Part shown: piece after piece, positions 1 through 6,963 of the stretch | How positions within the stretch are numbered: the first letter of the stretch is position 1 | How the letters are laid out: each line of letters opens with the position of its first letter | IMG/VR virus record: IMGVR_UViG_3300025832_000055 | Coordinates: 1 to 26,385 of that record | Origin: a virus | Direction: 5' to 3' (one strand) | Length of the DNA: 26,385 nt | The notes under the pieces: generated by a model | Databases searched by the model: none | Told to the model about the DNA's origin: nothing | The model's input: only the letters and a program-made list of their open reading frames with translations | Program-made: the position numbers and the translations under genes

Positions 1-173
1 TCTATTTGATTGTCGGAATCCGTGTTAGACAGAATCCTATCTACAGTAGCTTTAGTCTGAGCTTCTACAATAGCAAAATCTTGCTTCTGTTTTACTGCTT
101 TTAATTCTGCTTTACGTGCTAAGTAGTCTTTACCTATGCCTAATAAGTTTCCTATTATGCTGAATATATTCAT
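1..173 (-). CDS. Holin-like/phage membrane protein, N-terminal part (cut by window edge)
   Basis: An open frame starts at the ATG at 171-173 and runs off the left edge, giving about 57 codons. The ATG shares a base with the endolysin stop codon (TAATG), which supports translational coupling. The visible part has a short hydrophobic N-terminus (MNIFSIIGNLLGIG) followed by a charged, Lys/Ala/Gln-rich helical stretch. Many phage proteins next to endolysins have this form, with a C-terminal membrane segment that would lie outside this window. A holin or lysis-accessory role is inferred from position and this partial pattern only. Confidence 0.6.
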   Translation of the reverse strand, partial: MNIFSIIGNLLGIGKDYLARKAELKAVKQKQDFAIVEAQTKATVDRILSNTDSDNQI

Positions 174-598
174 TATCGTTCGTATAAGTTTATAATATAA
201 TCGTATTCTTTAGAAACATCAAAAGAAGGACAGGCTTTTGAACTAAATTCATTGTGTCCGTGCAATGTAGCGTCTTCATAAGAAGCCATTAAATTGGAAA
301 GTAAGTTATGTAATGAGTCTTTTTGGTCTTGTGTCCTAGTATCTTTAGGATTTAATTCTCTATCTACTCCACCAACATAAGAAACCCCTATAGAATTTCT
401 ATTATATCCTTTTACGTGAGCACCTTGTTTCTCTTCTGGACGTCCTCTTTCTATTGTACCGTCTAATAAGATTAAATAATGATATCCAATATCTGACCAA
501 CCTCTTTCTAAGTGCCATCTTCTGACAGTATCTAAACTAACAGGAGCACCTTCTCTAGTAGCTGTGCAATGAACTATTATTTTATTTATATCTCTCAT
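173..598 (-). CDS. Endolysin: N-acetylmuramoyl-L-alanine amidase (Amidase_2, T7 lysozyme-like)
   Basis: The 141-aa protein is a single-domain zinc amidase that would cleave the bond between N-acetylmuramic acid and L-alanine in host peptidoglycan. The zinc ligands expected from the T7 lysozyme family are visible: His10 in IVHCTAT, His115 in LHGHNEF and Cys123 in KACPSFD, with Lys121 near the active site. W34 and the IGYHYLI stretch around residues 37-43 match the family core. There is no signal peptide, so release needs a holin or similar. The start is 1 nt from the upstream membrane-protein gene, and the stop overlaps the start of a holin-like gene, forming a lysis block. Confidence 0.92.
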   Translation of the reverse strand: MRDINKIIVHCTATREGAPVSLDTVRRWHLERGWSDIGYHYLILLDGTIERGRPEEKQGAHVKGYNRNSIGVSYVGGVDRELNPKDTRTQDQKDSLHNLLSNLMASYEDATLHGHNEFSSKACPSFDVSKEYDYIINLYER

Positions 599-599
599 A

Positions 600-1298
600 T
601 TAATTATACTTTATGTCTTTAAATTTACCGTTAAGTTTCTCAAAAGTCGTATTCATATCTTTAGGAAGTAAATCTATTCCCATTGCCCACATATCAAAAA
701 CAGCTAAAACTCTCTCAAAGTTATTAGGGTGAAAACTACTACCAAATATAGCAGATATCCTATGCTCAAAAGACTGAACTACATCAAATCTAAAGCCTTC
801 AAAAAGTCTTATAACGTGGTCTACATTTTTAGGGGATATTCCTTTACTAAGCCATAGAGACTTAATCTCTCTCACATAATTTATATGCATCTGTGATTGC
901 TTCTCTAGTATTAACTTCTTTAACGTATCTGTTGACATACTAGATATGTCTTTAGTTAATAGTATTTCTCTCATTAAAAACTGACAACTTATAGACTTTT
1001 GTTTTGCGAAATCTAAACACATTCTGGACTTTGTAGAATCGTATTTGTTATTCGTGTAAAATTTCATATTAGACACCTCTTTAACTACTCTAGAAAACGT
1101 TCTAAATATATCGTGGTCTATAAGAGCTGATATCTTTGTAATTTGCTTCGTGTCTTCTCTAAAAGTAAATTTTTTGAATTTATTTTGTATTTGTTTTCTT
1201 AATGTAAAAATAATTAAAGAAGATACAATAGTGGTAGAGATTAAATATTGGTTTTCTAATTTATAGAATAGGTTGTTCAATAAGTCTAGCAAGTTCAT
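600..1298 (-). CDS. Membrane-anchored alpha-helical protein next to the endolysin, function unknown
   Basis: The 232-aa protein has one probable N-terminal membrane helix at about residues 18-33 (ISTTIVSSLIIFTLR), followed by a basic stretch (KQIQNKFKKF) and a mostly helical soluble domain with no motif I recognise. The positive residues after the helix suggest the long domain is cytoplasmic. It lies between a coiled-coil peptide gene and the endolysin and is preceded by a divergent copy of the late-block motif at 1316-1331. A role in lysis or its timing is possible from position, but it is not a classic holin because of its size and single helix. Confidence 0.75.
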   Translation of the reverse strand: MNLLDLLNNLFYKLENQYLISTTIVSSLIIFTLRKQIQNKFKKFTFREDTKQITKISALIDHDIFRTFSRVVKEVSNMKFYTNNKYDSTKSRMCLDFAKQKSISCQFLMREILLTKDISSMSTDTLKKLILEKQSQMHINYVREIKSLWLSKGISPKNVDHVIRLFEGFRFDVVQSFEHRISAIFGSSFHPNNFERVLAVFDMWAMGIDLLPKDMNTTFEKLNGKFKDIKYN

Positions 1299-1315
1299 TT
1301 TTAGTGCATTATTAG

Positions 1316-1331
1316 TTTTTTTAAAAACAAT
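1316..1331 (-). promoter_or_regulatory. Late-block motif, divergent copy
   Basis: The minus strand reads ATTGTTTTTAAAAAAA, 17 nt before the ATG of the membrane-anchored protein (1298). Differs from the consensus at about two positions. Confidence 0.45.
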
Positions 1332-1459
1332 TATTTATTTATTATATACTTAATAGAGTTTATTTCTTTTTGCATCATATCTAATTGCCTATTCTGAAAA
1401 TCTATCTGTAGGTTTTGTTCTTTAATAGTTTCAATTAGTAAATTAATCTTGTCTTCCAT
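1331..1459 (-). CDS. Small coiled-coil protein, 42 aa
   Basis: The frame runs from the ATG at 1457-1459 to the TAA at 1331-1333. The peptide begins MEDKINLLIETIKEQN and is almost entirely a predicted amphipathic helix with Leu/Ile in heptad-like positions. It starts 1 nt after the stop of the upstream connector gene, and it fills what would otherwise be an empty gap, which argues that it is real. The function is unknown; short coiled-coil proteins at this position in phages can be lysis accessories or small structural proteins. Composition and spacing are the only evidence. Confidence 0.6.
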   Translation of the reverse strand: MEDKINLLIETIKEQNLQIDFQNRQLDMMQKEINSIKYIINK

Positions 1460-1460
1460 A

Positions 1461-1961
1461 TTATATCTCCCAACCTCCGAAAGTACTTTTCTTAATTGGC
1501 TTTATATCGTCATTATTATTTGTTAAGTATTCACTAAATTTAGTAGGATTAGCACAAAGATAGTCTATAAGTCTCTTAGCATAGTGCTGAGCAGTATCCC
1601 TAGTAGCTTCTGTCATTTGTTCCATATCTTCTCTAGTAAGTGTATTACTATTTTCAGAGGTATGTTTAAACACTCCTTTGTTGTTAATAGTATATTGACT
1701 AAAAGGTAAGTATTCTAAGAGGCTGTATTGAGCTAAAATAGGTTTTATATATGTAGATACCAAAGAAGCGTAATCACCGCTTAAAGTGCCTCCTATGATG
1801 TCTGACTGCAATCTCTCGTATAAATTAGTACCGATTAATTCGTGTACGTGTATATCTTGAGCGATTTCAACGTATTGTATTACTTTGTCAAAATCTATAT
1901 TCCCTGAGAGAGGAGTGAATCTTACTAAGTCCTCTCTATTAATTAATAATGCTTTACTCAT
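1461..1961 (-). CDS. Head-tail connector/adaptor-like protein (gp6-like)
   Basis: The 166-aa mostly helical protein starts with MSKALLINREDLVRFTPLSG and carries the stretch IGTNLYERL. I associate this pattern with a Bacteroidetes phage family placed just after the portal gene and thought to be a gp6-type head-tail adaptor. The gene starts 1 nt after the portal stop, as expected for a connector made together with the portal. If so, about 12 copies would sit below the portal ring. The call rests on pattern recall and synteny, not on a search. Confidence 0.65.
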   Translation of the reverse strand: MSKALLINREDLVRFTPLSGNIDFDKVIQYVEIAQDIHVHELIGTNLYERLQSDIIGGTLSGDYASLVSTYIKPILAQYSLLEYLPFSQYTINNKGVFKHTSENSNTLTREDMEQMTEATRDTAQHYAKRLIDYLCANPTKFSEYLTNNNDDIKPIKKSTFGGWEI

Positions 1962-1962
1962 T

Positions 1963-3834
1963 TTACTTTCTTTTTTTAGTTGGTTTTACATAAGAAGGAT
2001 GGTGACCTTTGTCTCCTCTATCTATTTGAGCTTCTGCTACTCTTTTGTCGTTTTTCCATTTACCTCTCTTAGGGTCGAAATTAGTTTCTTTAATTGCTTG
2101 AGCTACAGAAGTCTTTTTAACTCCATTCATAGCACCACCACCCCAAGCTTCACCGTTAACCTTTTTACGCTTAACATAGATACGTCTTTCGAATTTGTGA
2201 TAACAATTAACACCGCCTTTGTGCTTCCAAATGCTATAGGGTTGTTTATTATGACCTAAGGCAGAATTAACACCGTCAGACTGCATCTTTATAATGTCTT
2301 CTTTACGGTATAATCTACTAGCTGACTCCATAGCTCTACAGAATCCCCTTTGCTTTCCCCCTGAACTCTTACCGTGTTTGTGAGAGCCTTGAACATAAGC
2401 GTATCTTACCTTTACAAAATTAGTATCCTGTATAGAATCTTTAGTCCTATTATCTGCAGGAGCTTGAGAAGATAAATTAACTTCGTGAGAGTTTAAAATC
2501 TTTTCCCAATCTTCGCTCTCCTCTTCATTGTCATCTACTCTAGCATCTACTAAATCCCATTCGTCTTCGTTTATGGTTTCTCCTTTTTTAGAGAGGTATG
2601 TTAGCCATTCTACTTGCTCCTCTGGATTAAAATTTGCAGATAAATTCTGCTCTTTTTTATTGTCTTTTTTATCTTCTTTAGATACGTCTTTAGTTTTGTT
2701 TACTGCCTCATTGTCTTCTACTACCTCTGCATCTTCTACATCTTGGTCTTCTGTAGTTACTTCAATAGGTTGGCTAGTAATAAAGAACATTTCTGAAACC
2801 TCTCCGTTAGTCTCTAAAATCTCTTCTAAGCCTTCTATTATCTCATCTTGGTAAGTGCTAATAACTGTAGCGTTAAACATCTGAGAAGCTACTAAAATCT
2901 CGTCAGCGTTTGAACTAAATCCAGATGCATCTTTAATCCCTAATAACATAGGAGACGTTACTCTGTGTCCTACTAAAATTTTATGCATTGCTTCATTAGC
3001 TAAATACTCATAATGAGAAGGTGCATCATTTAAAGAAATATCTTCAACTGTTGCTTTATTATCTGCAGAATCATTAAAAGCTACTATAACTTTCTGACCT
3101 CTTGAGCCTGTTAACTTTCCTTTCACATCTCTAGTAATCTCTTGTCTTTGATTAGCGTCAGGGACTCCGTTATTAAAGTTTATAACCTTAGTACCTGAGA
3201 ATGAGTTCTTTGCCTCATTTAATAAGTAGTCACTAATTTCATTTTCAAGCTCAGCATAAGGTAAAGCTCCACTATAGTCTACAGGACTAAAATAAGAGTA
3301 TCCACTTACATAAGGTTTTAAAACAAATAGCTCTATCTTCTCTTTAGAAGTTCCGAAAGAAGGAATCTTTTTAAGAACATCTTTAGGTGATTTGTTTACC
3401 CAATCTGGATGGTAGTAGTAGTTTTCTATTACTCCGTCAGCATTCATTTTCTCAGGTCGAATAGTATGTATAGGAAAGTGTTTAATCTTAACGACTTTTC
3501 TGTCGTTACCTGACTTATTATATATAACTTGCATAGAAGCCTGTCCTAGCATTTTACGCTCCTGTATAATCTTCTTAAGACACCTGTGCCCTATTACATC
3601 TCTTAAAGCTTTAACCTCTGCAGAATCAGCTTCTAAGCCTTCAATGCTTAAACCTCTACCGTAGATTAAATCTGATATAGAGCGAATAGATGCATTATTA
3701 GTAGCTGACTGTAAATAGTTGTTTATAAGAAATCTATAATAATCATTGTCATCACCGTAAGAGACATAGTCTTTATGCTTCTCTTCTACAGCTTTAGGCA
3801 TTTCATACCCACTTAAACTTATTAAATCTATCAT
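1963..3834 (-). CDS. Portal protein with an acidic linker and a Cys/His-containing C-terminal domain
   Basis: The first ~360 residues of this 623-aa protein look like a phage portal: an early helical region with YGDDNDYYRFLINNY, then IRSISDLIYGRGL and a later stretch beginning at HRVTSPMLLGI. The portal forms the dodecameric DNA channel at one capsid vertex. A low-complexity acidic and lysine-rich linker follows at about 360-400. The last ~150 residues form a separate basic domain with GFCRAMESASRLYRKEDI, GGVNCYHKFERR (Cys499, Cys544, His546) and a lysine-rich tail. I have seen similar domains in Bacteroidetes phage head proteins, where they may act like MuF-type minor head proteins; this is inference. 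The connector gene follows directly. Confidence 0.85.
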   Translation of the reverse strand: MIDLISLSGYEMPKAVEEKHKDYVSYGDDNDYYRFLINNYLQSATNNASIRSISDLIYGRGLSIEGLEADSAEVKALRDVIGHRCLKKIIQERKMLGQASMQVIYNKSGNDRKVVKIKHFPIHTIRPEKMNADGVIENYYYHPDWVNKSPKDVLKKIPSFGTSKEKIELFVLKPYVSGYSYFSPVDYSGALPYAELENEISDYLLNEAKNSFSGTKVINFNNGVPDANQRQEITRDVKGKLTGSRGQKVIVAFNDSADNKATVEDISLNDAPSHYEYLANEAMHKILVGHRVTSPMLLGIKDASGFSSNADEILVASQMFNATVISTYQDEIIEGLEEILETNGEVSEMFFITSQPIEVTTEDQDVEDAEVVEDNEAVNKTKDVSKEDKKDNKKEQNLSANFNPEEQVEWLTYLSKKGETINEDEWDLVDARVDDNEEESEDWEKILNSHEVNLSSQAPADNRTKDSIQDTNFVKVRYAYVQGSHKHGKSSGGKQRGFCRAMESASRLYRKEDIIKMQSDGVNSALGHNKQPYSIWKHKGGVNCYHKFERRIYVKRKKVNGEAWGGGAMNGVKKTSVAQAIKETNFDPKRGKWKNDKRVAEAQIDRGDKGHHPSYVKPTKKRK

Positions 3835-3835
3835 A

Positions 3836-4225
3836 TTAATTTATTATTACGTATTCGTTTGTAGTGTTATTTTTAACGTACTTAGTATTATTGTGTATAG
3901 ATACACTATTTGCATCTACATCTGTAGCGTAAGCTTTTCCTCTGTAAACTACTACACCATCTAAAGTAGCTTTAATCGCATAGAAAGCATTATTTTCTAA
4001 AGTTAACCCATCTGTATAGAAATCTGCAGAAAGTCTCTGAGAATAGCTATTATTAGCTAATAGGTTGTAATTAGTTGAAGGAGTGCTAAAGTTTACGCCT
4101 GCTACATCGTTACCGTCTTTAGTCATAGTCCAAACCAAAGTAGAAGCTACTGCTAATTCAGTAGATATCTTTAGGTTTAAGAATAAGCTTACAGCACCTT
4201 CTGTAGTTGTATTTATGTAATTCAT
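3836..4225 (-). CDS. Hypothetical small structural protein upstream of portal
   Basis: The 129-aa protein is Asn/Thr-rich, has no membrane segment and alternates hydrophobic and polar residues, suggesting a beta-sandwich. No family is recognised. It is the first gene after the terminator at 4257-4287 and has an exact copy of the late-block motif 8 nt upstream of its ATG. It ends 1 nt before the portal gene, so portal, connector and this protein are probably made from one message. A head-decoration or minor virion role is plausible but unproven. Confidence 0.7.
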   Translation of the reverse strand: MNYINTTTEGAVSLFLNLKISTELAVASTLVWTMTKDGNDVAGVNFSTPSTNYNLLANNSYSQRLSADFYTDGLTLENNAFYAIKATLDGVVVYRGKAYATDVDANSVSIHNNTKYVKNNTTNEYVIIN

Positions 4226-4233
4226 TTAGTTAC

Positions 4234-4249
4234 TTTATTTAAAAACAGT
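4234..4249 (-). promoter_or_regulatory. Late-block 16-nt motif, exact copy (before portal block)
   Basis: ACTGTTTTTAAATAAA on the minus strand, 8 nt before the ATG at 4225, immediately downstream of the terminator at 4257-4287. Confidence 0.75.
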
Positions 4250-4256
4250 TTTAAGC

Positions 4257-4287
4257 AAAAAAAAAGCTACCTTTTACAGTAGCCTTT
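4257..4287 (-). terminator. Intrinsic terminator after the tail-tube candidate
   Basis: On the minus strand, AGGCTAC pairs with GTAGCTT (7 bp, one G-T) around TGTAAAAG, followed by a run of T. It lies 22 nt after the stop at 4309. Confidence 0.88.
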
Positions 4288-4308
4288 AATAATTCAATAA
4301 TCTAGGTA

Positions 4309-4824
4309 TTAAGCACCTACAGTAATAGCGAAATCAGTTGCTAAAACGCCTACGTAGGACTTAGCTAATCCTTTCTCCATTCCTGCGAATACTAATTCAT
4401 ATCCACTTTTGTCTCCTAAAGAAGCTCCTGTACTTGTTGTAGCATTCATTTCTACACCAAATTCTTCACCCATAACCCATAGTAAACCGTTGTTATCTTC
4501 AATGATAATGTGAGGTCTTCCATAAGCTAAAAGCTTTACTTCTTTGTGAGTTGTAGCATCTTGTTTCTTTAAAGATACTGTTAAAGTTTGTTCTGCAAAT
4601 GTAGTACCGTTATCTCTTGAAGATGTTAACGATTGGTCAAATGTAGATGTACCTTTAAGGTCATATTTAAAAGCAGAAGGCGTAGTCGCCGTTACTCCTG
4701 TTATTGTTTCATCTGTTACTGCGAACCCCTCTGGAGCTCCATAGTTGATAAAATAGATAGCGTTCAAGCCTCCTACTGAGTCTTTACATCCTTCTAATCT
4801 ACCAGCTGAAATATTGCAAGCCAT
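4309..4824 (-). CDS. Probable major tail (tube) protein
   Basis: The 171-aa protein starts MACNISAGRLEGCKDSVGG and is rich in Thr, Ser and Gly with many short beta strands. The stretch LLAYGRPHIIIEDNNGLLWV is typical of a protein I have seen in Bacteroidetes siphophages in the tail-tube position. It sits just downstream of the major capsid gene and is followed by a strong intrinsic terminator, as expected for an abundant virion protein. The tail-tube call fits its size and beta-rich character; a capsid decoration protein is the main alternative. Confidence 0.55.
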   Translation of the reverse strand: MACNISAGRLEGCKDSVGGLNAIYFINYGAPEGFAVTDETITGVTATTPSAFKYDLKGTSTFDQSLTSSRDNGTTFAEQTLTVSLKKQDATTHKEVKLLAYGRPHIIIEDNNGLLWVMGEEFGVEMNATTSTGASLGDKSGYELVFAGMEKGLAKSYVGVLATDFAITVGA

Positions 4825-4863
4825 AATTTTTTTGATTTAAGTTATTAATTATTAGATAGTTAG

Positions 4864-4885
4864 CTACCCCTAATTAAAGAGGTAG
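4864..4885 (-). other. Hairpin after the major capsid gene
   Basis: On the minus strand, CTACCTC pairs with GGGGTAG (7 bp, one G-T) around an 8-nt loop, 16 nt after the capsid stop. No T-run follows, so it is not a standard terminator; it may protect or pause the message. Confidence 0.5.
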
Positions 4886-4901
4886 TTTAACTAAATATTT
4901 A

Positions 4902-5822
4902 TTATACTGCTGGAGTAAGTAATACTATTTCAGAACCGATTGCATAATTTACAGTCGCTGAAAATCTCATCACTACTCTTACATTTTGACTCCCATCAAT
5001 GTCGCTTAAATCTAAAATTCTTACTTCATTCATATCACTTTGTAAAGAAGTTCCAAACATTAAGTTCTCTTTCTCACCTGCTAAAATTGTACCTGAAGCT
5101 AATCCGTTTGCTACAAATAATTTAACACCTTCAAAGTCCATTTGAGTCTGTCCAACGTGGTAAAGGTCTTTATAACCTAAAGCCGCTTGAGCTCTTACAT
5201 AAGAACGTGCATCTGCTTGAGAGATGTAGATAGAAAGTCCATCGTTTCCGTAGATAGTTGCTGGGATTGCATCTAAAACCTTTCCTAATTCTGAGATGAT
5301 ATTTGAAGAATCTATCCCTCCTGCACCTGCAGAAGCTCCAACTACATCAATTACATCAGCATCAGCAGTAGCTAAAGCGATTAATCCATCAAATTCACCT
5401 GCGTTAGCGTCAGCTCCGTTCCATATGTTCTGCTCCATTTTAGAAGCTACTTTACCTGCTACGTGTCCTACTAAGTAAGAAGCGAAAGATTTAGGCACTT
5501 CGTCAAAAGAAGAGAAACCTTGCTCAATTGATAACCAATCCTGCTCAAAATCAGCCTTACAAAGTTCTAAATTTACTTGAAAATCTTTAGGTATTAAGTA
5601 ACGCTCAGTTAAAGTAACTGTAGAAGTTGCAGTAAAATCACAAGAAGCATCAGCGATAATATCACCAACAGCTAATTTTTGCATTACTTGTTTATATTTA
5701 ATGTTTGCTTTTACTGTGATACCACCTTTGTCTAAAGTTGGTGCACTTAATAAAGCTCCAGCGATAAAGCCAGAAGCCTTTTCACCTGCGTAAGTAGTTG
5801 TAATACTTGTAGTAGTTGCCAT
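4902..5822 (-). CDS. Major capsid protein (HK97-like fold, Bacteroidetes phage type)
   Basis: The 306-aa protein lies directly after the scaffold-like gene (11 nt gap) and before the tail-tube candidate. It begins with a Thr/Ser-rich stretch (MATTTSITTTYAGEKASGF), has an Ala/Gly-rich central region, and ends with RVVMRFSATVNYAIGSEIVL, all typical of major capsid proteins of flavobacterial phages. It would form the icosahedral shell, probably processed by the XkdF-type protease encoded at 13154-13768. The start is preceded by an A-rich stretch with no Shine-Dalgarno sequence. A hairpin follows the stop. Confidence 0.82.
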   Translation of the reverse strand: MATTTSITTTYAGEKASGFIAGALLSAPTLDKGGITVKANIKYKQVMQKLAVGDIIADASCDFTATSTVTLTERYLIPKDFQVNLELCKADFEQDWLSIEQGFSSFDEVPKSFASYLVGHVAGKVASKMEQNIWNGADANAGEFDGLIALATADADVIDVVGASAGAGGIDSSNIISELGKVLDAIPATIYGNDGLSIYISQADARSYVRAQAALGYKDLYHVGQTQMDFEGVKLFVANGLASGTILAGEKENLMFGTSLQSDMNEVRILDLSDIDGSQNVRVVMRFSATVNYAIGSEIVLLTPAV

Positions 5823-5833
5823 TTTTTATTTTT

Positions 5834-6319
5834 TTAAATGTTATTAATATACTTATAAACTCTACTTTGTATAGAGTCTCCTTTTCTGCCTATTCCTGTA
5901 TTTTTAGAAGATACAAGTTTCTCAGGACTATGAGTTAAGCCTTTAGGCTCTTCTTTAACTTCAGGTATTACTTTCGCTTCCTCCTCAGGTTGACTTAATG
6001 CGTTTGTTAATATCGCTTTTAAATCTTCAATTTGTTTCTGCATTTCAGCTACTCTAGGGTCTTCCTTAGGCTCTTCGACTTTGTCTACTGCTTTAGGTTC
6101 TAAAATCTCTTCTTTTGCTTCCTCAATAATTTCAACAGCCTCAACTGCTTTCTCTTCTACTATAGGAGCTACTACGTCCTCTACAACGTCTACGCTTTCC
6201 TTAGTTTCGGTATTCTCTTCTACAGTTACTTTTTCTACTGTAGCGTCTGTTTTTACTTCTGCAGTTACAACTCCTAGAGCCTCTGCAATCTTTCTTAATG
6301 TGTCTTGTGTTTTGTTCAT
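5834..6319 (-). CDS. Capsid scaffolding-like protein, acidic coiled coil
   Basis: The 161-aa protein is extremely rich in Glu, Val and Lys. It has a short N-terminal helix (MNKTQDTLRKIAEALGV), a long acidic low-complexity middle, a coiled-coil patch at about residues 86-110 (RVAEMQKQIEDLKAIL) and a basic C-terminus (GRKGDSIQSRVYKYI). This layout, directly upstream of the major capsid gene, fits a scaffold that guides capsid assembly and binds the shell through its C-terminus. An exact late-block motif lies 8 nt upstream of the start, so scaffold and capsid probably share a message. Confidence 0.72.
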   Translation of the reverse strand: MNKTQDTLRKIAEALGVVTAEVKTDATVEKVTVEENTETKESVDVVEDVVAPIVEEKAVEAVEIIEEAKEEILEPKAVDKVEEPKEDPRVAEMQKQIEDLKAILTNALSQPEEEAKVIPEVKEEPKGLTHSPEKLVSSKNTGIGRKGDSIQSRVYKYINNI

Positions 6320-6327
6320 AAGGTTTA

Positions 6328-6343
6328 TTTATTTAAAAACAGT
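6328..6343 (-). promoter_or_regulatory. Late-block 16-nt motif, exact copy (before scaffold and capsid)
   Basis: ACTGTTTTTAAATAAA on the minus strand, 8 nt before the scaffold ATG at 6319. Confidence 0.75.
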
Positions 6344-6394
6344 ATTGTAAGCGATTTCTACATAGGTTTAAGACACTTAAAACTTTTTTCTATA

Positions 6395-6643
6395 CTAGAG
6401 GTTATAAATGATTAGATATTGAAGCACAGGGATTGAACTGTAAAGCCAATCTAAAAACTCCATATTACCTCTACCTAACAGTTTATCGTAAACAACTTCT
6501 TTAAGAGCATAAATAAGAATAGCAATTAATCCGCCAATATTACCGAACAATAATACCATAGGGAAACCACTTAAAACACCTACTATTAAGTGAGCTTTAT
6601 GGTCTGCTCTTATGTTGTTAATAAAATTAGATAATCTTTTCAT
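6395..6643 (-). CDS. Small membrane protein, YfiM/DUF2279-like pattern, possible holin
   Basis: The 82-aa protein has two probable membrane segments (about residues 18-33 and 35-48) and a hydrophobic C-terminus (66-82). The pattern DHKAH near residue 14, then KEVVYDK at 48-54 and a later Asp resembles small phage membrane proteins of the YfiM/DUF2279 type (recall only). Its start overlaps the upstream stop (TAATG). It is 5.8 kb from the endolysin, so a holin role is only a possibility. It is the last gene before the scaffold-capsid block. Confidence 0.72.
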   Translation of the reverse strand: MKRLSNFINNIRADHKAHLIVGVLSGFPMVLLFGNIGGLIAILIYALKEVVYDKLLGRGNMEFLDWLYSSIPVLQYLIIYNL

Positions 6644-6942
6644 TAAAATTTATTATCTAAGTAAGATACACCCATAAAAGAGTGTGAACCCTCATTAGTT
6701 AAATCTACATTATAAGACTTCCAACCGTAAGGATGGTCATCTAATCCTCTCCACATAACATCTAAGTGCCATCCTGTAGATAGTACAGCTTCTGTTATTA
6801 CTTCTCCATCTTCATCAACTATTGCAGACTCTAAGACTATATGTCCTAGAGTTACAATTGCGTGATTTGTTTCAATTCCTAAAGCATCAATTTTAGTCTG
6901 TGCTTGTTCTTTGCTATTAAACTCGTATTTTGCTATATTCAT
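6643..6942 (-). CDS. Hypothetical phage protein, 99 aa
   Basis: The protein has a helical N-terminus (MNIAKYEFNSKEQAQTKID) and a beta-rich remainder with WHLDVMWRGLDDHPYGWKS and a C-terminal HSFMGVSYLDNKF. There is no signal peptide or membrane helix. Similar small proteins follow receptor-binding genes in flavobacterial phages (from memory). It starts about 20 nt after the receptor-binding gene and shares a TAATG overlap with the membrane-protein gene that follows, so these two are probably translated in a coupled way. The function is unknown. Confidence 0.75.
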   Translation of the reverse strand: MNIAKYEFNSKEQAQTKIDALGIETNHAIVTLGHIVLESAIVDEDGEVITEAVLSTGWHLDVMWRGLDDHPYGWKSYNVDLTNEGSHSFMGVSYLDNKF

Positions 6943-6963
6943 TTTGGTTATAACTATTAGTGA

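Noticed and set aside
1885-2854. Open frames on the plus strand opposite the portal gene
   Set aside because: They lie antisense to a well-supported gene, have Ser/Phe-rich shadow composition, and lack any start context.
6081-6350. Ser/Thr-rich open frame on the plus strand opposite the scaffold gene
   Set aside because: It is the reverse complement of the Glu/Val-rich scaffold and is explained by that composition.
6344-6394. Imperfect inverted repeat (GTTTTAAG/CTTAAAC) as a terminator
   Set aside because: It has a bulge, is nearly all A-T, and lacks a following T-run.
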